A stretch of 64,000 bases of DNA from Mauremys mutica (lineage: Eukaryota > Chordata > Testudines > Geoemydidae): NCBI RefSeq assembly GCF_020497125.1, contig NC_059084.1, forward strand, positions 7,219,501 through 7,283,500, written 5' to 3'. A program made the position numbers and the translations under genes. The notes beneath the pieces are model-generated. The model was not told the DNA's origin, did no database searches, and was given only the letters and a program-made list of their open reading frames with translations. This document shows, one piece after another, positions 58,051 through 64,000 of this stretch (positions are counted from its first letter, which is position 1; each line of letters begins with the position of its first letter).

Positions 58051-59680
58051 TATGTTTCAATAATTGTAATAATCACCTAGAAGTCTTCTTGCCAAAGCAT
58101 CTCATTGCTATTACACTTTCGCTAACCCTGAAAGGTTAAAAAACCACAAGTTAGGCCTGCCAAAAACATGAGGTTGCTTTAATAAATCATGAGATTTTTA
58201 AAAAGTAATAAAAGTGTTGGGATATTTTTATTTGTCTTCTGTTTTTTCAGCATCAAGGGGTTCACATTGTAACCATGATACCTATAAACTTCCTTTTCTT
58301 AAAACTGAAAGCTGAGAGTCTCACAAAAATCACATGACTCCAGGAGATGGAGCTTTAAGAAAAACACCAATTATTGTGACACTCACGTTAAATTGCAAGA
58401 GTTGTCCACAGGTTAAATATAAGAAATAATACTGTAGAAAACAGCCAGACCTGCACAGTTACTCTCCATTAAAGACACAAAGTGACTTCTTTTCCAGCCA
58501 ACTGGGCATATCCAGTTATTTTAGGATTTTAAAGGAATTTCATACTGAAGGCACTCAATTTGCTCCCAAGGTACGAGAAGGCTGAAATTTCATTAGAAGC
58601 CTCTGGGGACATAACAAGCAAATATCTGTCTATGTGTGTATAGGGTTTTGCAGCTGCATCCTTTGAAATCCTCTCTGGAAATTGTGCCCCTAATGAGGAA
58701 AATTTCTGAACAATGAAAACTAGTGAGGTATATATTATGGATGGGCCATGGGGTTTGCTTACAATAAGAGCCAACACAAAGCTTCTCTCTGAACACAAAC
58801 CAAACCCGCACAGAGCGAGTTCTTATGGAGGTGCTAAAAAGCACTGAACTGGGTGATTTTTTTCCTCATCAGTTGAATTTTCACATACTTCCCCCTGGGA
58901 GCAGAAACAAAAGTAAAGAGATACAGTGAGAGAGGTCAGTTTTGTAGCATTTCCAGTATGTCTGGAAACAGAAAATTTCCAATTTTGCAGACCCAGGTGA
59001 TTCAGATAATTTCACAGAGTCTGATTCTGCTGTTTGCCTTCTGGGTCAAAGACAATAGAACTCAATGGGATCTGTGCTCAGCATTCCCCATGTGATTCTA
59101 GGCACCTGGCAGGATCACAGAGGTCAGACAGCTGAAAGACGCTGAGCAGCTAAACTCCCGTTGACCTCAGCACCTCCTCAGGATTTGGCCCCACAATGTT
59201 GGTTGCTTGAGGTTTGCCCATTGCTAGCTCCAGTCACGCAAGTTAGTGATCTTTCTTAAAAAAAACCAACAACATAAAACCTGTTCTCTGTGTTATGACA
59301 GCTGCTACATATAAACCGAATGGGAGACTATACACTGCCAAAGGACAAGACACACCAATGAGCTGAAAAGCTGCGATTGCGAAAGATTGTGTTTTTTCCC
59401 TCCCTTGCTGTATGGATGATAATACAAGAAACTGTTCCACTTAACTGATATCACACTTCATGGGGAAGCATATTGTATCTTTCCTTAATGGAACACAAGG
59501 TAAATTACTATGGTGATTGAAAGAATAGGTGAATCAAAATAGCACTGAATCCCTGATTAATGGAGAATGTTTCCTCTAGAGAATCAGGGAAGAATGAGAG
59601 ATGATAACTGATCAGATTCATCTCAAAAGTATGTGGTGCTTCCCTGTCTGTTGTATCCACCTGTTACATCTTGTGTTATA
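58051..59680. other. no gene seen
   Basis: Old repeat wording at 59045-59190 (actcaatgggatctgtgctc through aggatttggcccc). No exon. Confidence 0.4.
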
Positions 59681-59684
59681 TCTA

Positions 59685-59770
59685 AATTGTAAGCTCTTGG
59701 CGGCAGGGACTGTCTTCTTGTTATATGCACAATGTGAATGGGCCCTCGAGACATTAAAGCAATACAGAAA
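59685..59770 (+). repeat. L2-like 3' tail, sense
   Basis: ttgtaagctcttggcggcag, then gactgtcttcttgttatatg, then a terminal segment with aatgggccctcg. Reduced but in order. Confidence 0.5.
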
Positions 59771-60204
59771 ATAATATTAATGAATAACTGATGAATATGT
59801 TTCTATCCCAGACTCAGCATGCAAATGAGGCTTAATGTCTGAAAACACAAGTTCCTAATAATACCAAACTGTGATCTCAGACATGTTATTGGCACTGTGT
59901 TTTGTTCATTAAAAAAAAATCCAACAACTCAGCAATAAAAAAAAAAGGAATCTACACAATCCTATGTTGACTCTGGCTTATCAGCTTCCGTGAGGATTTT
60001 TTAAAGTGATTTGGAAAGCAAGGAGACACGTTACAACCTCCTCTACTGATCCGGTGTATATTAGAGAGGACGTGGGAAACATAGGAAGTTGTTTTCCTTG
60101 AGGGGCCATCTTCCACCACCCAGCAGGGGCTGAAGGCTTGAACACAGGAGAGACAGCACAAGGAAACCAGACTACAGAGCGACTGTGCAAGACTCAAGAA
60201 TTCT

Positions 60205-60430
60205 TAGGGTACGTCTACACACGGGCTAGCTTTCCTGAGTGAGCCTGAATCCAGATAGCACGTGTCAGAAGAGCCGTGGTCACAATGCAGCATGGGCTAG
60301 TGAGCCAAGTACTCACCCAGAATCCATGCCCAGTTTGTACAACTCGCACTGTCACCCATACGGCGTGGTCTCCAGTACCATTGTTACCTGTGCTCGCTGG
60401 AGTCAGACTAGCTTGCATAGGGGGCAGTTA
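60205..60430. mobile_element. TIR-type repeat fragment
   Basis: Begins ttagggtacgtctacacacg, a start typical of non-autonomous cut-and-paste elements of the same general style as 41649-41831. Wording with cgggctagc and gggctagtgag follows. The opposite terminus was not found. Confidence 0.35.
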
Positions 60431-60989
60431 GCCCTTGCACAGCTCCTATTGGCTCTCCCTGCCGAACCAAAGGAGGGATGTGTGTGTGGGGGACGACGAC
60501 ATGGGTGGGGAAGGAGGGGCACATGAATAGCCGTAGGTATATGAACTACATGGATCCAAAAGCCTTGCAGGGGCTATAGTTACTACTACAGCCCATGGGC
60601 CTTTACCTTTTTAAGGCAGCCAGTCCCCTCACTGAGGGCGGTGAAACCCTGTCTTGTCATTGGTCCATGAACTGCTTGCCCCATGCAGAAGCCTTCCTAT
60701 TGGCTCCAGAACAGTTTTCTAGATCCTTCTATCCCCACCCCTGATTGAAAGCATGCTGGGAAATGGAGTCAGAGGACTCTGAAAGCCATCATAGTTGTAG
60801 TCATTTTGGAAGGGCCCCCTAGAAGCTCAGTCTGGTGCTGGAGCTGGCAGATGCCAAACTGGGGTTACAAATAAAAAGTACTCCTGGGCTTACAAAACCT
60901 CTGTGCTGGGTTGGTATCGCTGCTGTGATTGCATAAAGTACTGTAATATTGTTGTTATCATACTGAAGGGTGTTGGTAGCTACTAGCAA

Positions 60990-61260
60990 GTGTGACTTGA
61001 TTGATGGGCAATCACAGACCCGTTGAAACTGATTGGTGTGCAGGCCGTCCTTTGTTCTGGCTAAATGGAATAAGCAATTAAACTCCTCTATGGAGTAAGA
61101 TAGCTGAAACATTAGACGCCACTACCCAAAGTTCTGGCCACATGGAAGGCTCTGTGCAAAAAATGAACTCAGGAAGAATAAAAGGGTGGCTGAAAGCCCA
61201 GCCACCCCTGGCCTTTGTTTTCTGCACTGTGTCTCCCTGACTGTGACCTCTAACCTGAGA
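60990..61260 (+). repeat. dispersed repeat, unnamed family (copy B)
   Basis: Homologous to 13800-14215: cacagacccgttgaaa, ctaaatggaataagcaatta, gagtaagatagctgaaacat and gacgccactacccaa appear in the same order. The right-hand parts differ, so copy B may be truncated or from another subfamily. Confidence 0.5.
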
Positions 61261-64000
61261 AGATCCCATGCAGGGTGAGCTGCACTGTTTTAGAGCTACC
61301 TAGCTGTGACAGACATATATTCTGATTTTTATTAGAAGCGAGGGCCAAATTCAGCTTTGGTATAAATCGGATCAAACCCTACTGACTTCAATGGGAATGT
61401 ATTGATCCCCGGACTGGAACTTGACCCACAAGTTCCAGGGGCAGGAGGTCATGATGGTGCTTTGGGGTTCATGACAACGCTGACATTTTTGAGGTTGTTA
61501 AATTTTGGGTTTCACAAAAGTTTTTCCCAGTTTGATGAAACTTTGTTTCCCAGATTTGACTATAACAGCCATGAGATTATTATAAAAGCCTCATAACACT
61601 TAGTCCCAAGTGGCATTAGAAAGGAAAGTGACATATGAGGCAGCATATGGCAAATGTGTATTTAGAAGCACAGAAAACAGACAAAACTCATTTGGGGTCA
61701 AGAACTAATCAGACAATGTACATTTTAGGTTCTGTGTTGATGCCGCTGAGGAAGAACATTATATTGAAAACTATATTTATAAACACAATAAAATCCAACG
61801 GTGTACAAAAGGCTGGACGAAAATGAAAAGAAGGGGGTGGGGAAAGCGTCTAGTTTGTGGCACATCATCTTCCACCCAAAAGCAAAGTCAGAGGATTTCA
61901 TATAAATTCTTTATGTAAAGGACTGTCTATGGTTTATGTGTAGTCAAGTTCATAATCAACATTTTCATGGAGGAAAAGAAAGTGCTTATTTTATGGTTTA
62001 TTCTTCCTGATTCATTACCTTCAATATTTGACACAGATTCACAAAATACCAGTTTAGACACTGAATAAATTGTTTTATTGGAGAAGAATTGTTTTATTGG
62101 GCGTTAAGTAGCAAGATCTCTTTTACACATAATATTATGAAGTTCTTGTGGCCCATAAGGAATCGGTGGGCTCCGTTGTTGACCATGCAGTGTTCCAGAA
62201 AAAACAGGTAATCTTCAAAGAACACAAGATGAATAATATTGATAATATTGTCATGGCTTTGGGTTGTGGTATAAAAACAATCGAACCCTGGGAAACCGGT
62301 TTCATCTTTATAATATTTCTCCGGTGTGTATACATTTTCTCAATCCCATTGCATCTACTTGGGTATCACATGTCACTCTGCACATGCATATGTAACTTTC
62401 TGTCATTCCAGGAAGCAGAATATAATAGACCTGACTGTGATCTCGTATTCTCCAGTGTAAATCAGGATTAACCCAAATGAAGTCAGTGAAGTTATACCAA
62501 TGTAAATCTGGGGTGAGCAAAATCAAAGTCAACCCATAATCTTTCATTGAGTCTGGTAGCCATTGCTTCAGTTCCAGAATTGGGTCCAAGACTTGAGCAT
62601 GAGTTAGATTGACAACATGTGTGAATTACCTCTGCAGCTAGGTCCATATGGTGATTCTTCTTTGTCTTCTGATGCATGTTGCTATCATGCCACCAGAGAA
62701 ACATGCCAGATGGCTCAATTTGTTGTTCAGAATTCCTTCTCTCCTTTCTGCACTACATGTTAATCTGTCTTCCAGCAGATTTTAAAACACATTTTATATA
62801 GCCTTTAGCACATCATAGTACATTTTTAAGCTTCATTATCTCTCTTGTTTGACATCAGCCAGGATTTGATCAAATATTCAGAAAATCTGCCCTCTAACTG
62901 AGTTGTGGTGATGTACCCAGTTTGCATTAACTGGATGAAATAATTAAGTTAGAGATGGTGACATTTCTCCATTCTTTTCCGTGTTTTATGGACATTCATC
63001 ACTTTTTCATTCAATAACGGATTGCCAGATTGCTCAGTAGCGTGTGGACATTCTAAGCCCCTCGCCCAGGATAGTATATGTTTAACTGTAAGCACATCAT
63101 TCATTTCACTGAAGGCTATTGGACTATGCACAGGCTTAAATATAAGCAAGTGCTTGAGTGCTTTGCTGGATCAGGGACTAAGTGTAAGGTCCCAAATCCT
63201 GCCAAGATGCTAGAGCCTGCAGATGCCCAGCCCCATTCATACCAGCTCCTAGATTTAGGACATCTTCTGTCATATGAATGGCTGGTAAAACAGTGAGAAT
63301 ATTTGAGGCAATGATGAAAGTCCTTGGGCAGGCATCACCCCCATCTAAAGACTTTAGGAAAGAGAGTTTATGAACTTCATAAAGATCTAGGCACAATGGG
63401 AGTTTCCTTGAGTAACGACCTGAGGACCTGGCCAAATGATTTCTGAGCAGAGAGGTCATCATGAGCTCAGGAGTTGGGTACCTGATGGTCCCCCTATGTC
63501 AGAATGCGCAACAAAGTTGCATTCAGCCCAGGGTCTCAAAATTTCTGCATTTATCCATGGGGAAGTCTATTCATGGACAAGTTGCTGATAACATTCCATC
63601 CCTAGCGGTAGAGTTCAAGACTTCAGGGTTTATTTCCTTTTTTCTAAAGACACTAGGTGGTTGGCAAAGAAATGTTCTCAGTTAATTAGCAGAAAACTGA
63701 GCAGAAGGCTGTCTGTGGATGATCACTAGTACAATGGGGCTTTCTGTTGAAGATAGCCAAGCTAATGAAATCACAAGATGGGCTCCTGCAAAGCTCTGTC
63801 TTGATGAATGAAGATGAGCCAAGTCAGTGAGAAAATTCTGGCACCACTTCCAGACAGTCACAGAGACCTTGAACATTCCTCTGTGTATGGCTTATATGAG
63901 CATCGAAGGACTAGATCTTTATCCGTCAGTGTCAGTGAATGTTAAAGCTATTTACTTTGTATATTTTGACACATGGTATTGACAATGTGTTTTATGGGCT
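61261..64000. other. no gene seen
   Basis: Upstream intergenic DNA as far as can be seen. Old palindromic repeat wording at 61345-61410 (ccaaattcagctttggtata) and 62450-62515 (agtgtaaatcaggattaacc). No exon of a neighbouring gene was recognised. Confidence 0.45.

Noticed and set aside
30950..64000. Exons of a neighbouring gene upstream of NTSR1 (in mammals SLCO4A1 lies on that side)
   Set aside because: No frame resembling a transporter with membrane segments or conserved splice sites was seen. The gene may lie beyond the window.

Overview
The window reads as vertebrate, non-mammalian amniote DNA, most likely from a turtle. It is low in gene content and full of CR1 LINE fragments (mostly 3' ends), ancient MIR- and L2-like pieces, hAT-type MITEs and fold-back elements. 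The short-element consensus beginning gtttcagagtagcagcc is one I associate with turtle genomes. I see no Alu or L1 sequence and no bacterial-type gene organisation. The species cannot be fixed from sequence alone.

Only one protein-coding exon is supported: coding exon 1 of neurotensin receptor type 1 (NTSR1), on the minus strand at 29118-29792. It has its ATG, 225 codons covering the extracellular tail through TM4 and the second extracellular loop, and a consensus splice donor (CAG|GTGAGT) in phase 0. It sits in a CpG island running to about 30130, with a TTTAAA box and GC boxes upstream of the ATG. The later exons (TM5-TM7 and C-tail) were not found, so positions 1-29117 are read as the first part of intron 1, at least 29 kb long.

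Layout: 1-29117 is NTSR1 intron 1. It holds CR1 pieces, a possible LTR-derived block (3105-3765), a hAT element of about 0.8 kb (7939-8739), a TIR element with a GC-rich body (10695-11240), old retroelement-like sequence (11480-12840), a CpG-rich repeat (12940-13470) and a nested hAT element (28401-28903). 29118-30130 is exon 1, 5' UTR and promoter island. 30130-30950 is a GC-rich shoulder with degenerate repeats and long C-runs. 30950-64000 is probably intergenic DNA upstream of NTSR1, with more CR1, MIR and hAT elements and one very clean hairpin-forming short element (47715-47871). No exon was recognised there.

The main items for a second look are two independent short elements inserted as fold-back inverted repeats (one with a 57/58 arm match and a 6-nt loop), a 208-bp hAT MITE with a perfect 8-bp target duplication, a tRNA/CR1 SINE nested in a CR1 copy, two dispersed repeats I could not name, and the repeat-rich promoter shoulder of NTSR1. 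I found no convincing new multi-gene system.
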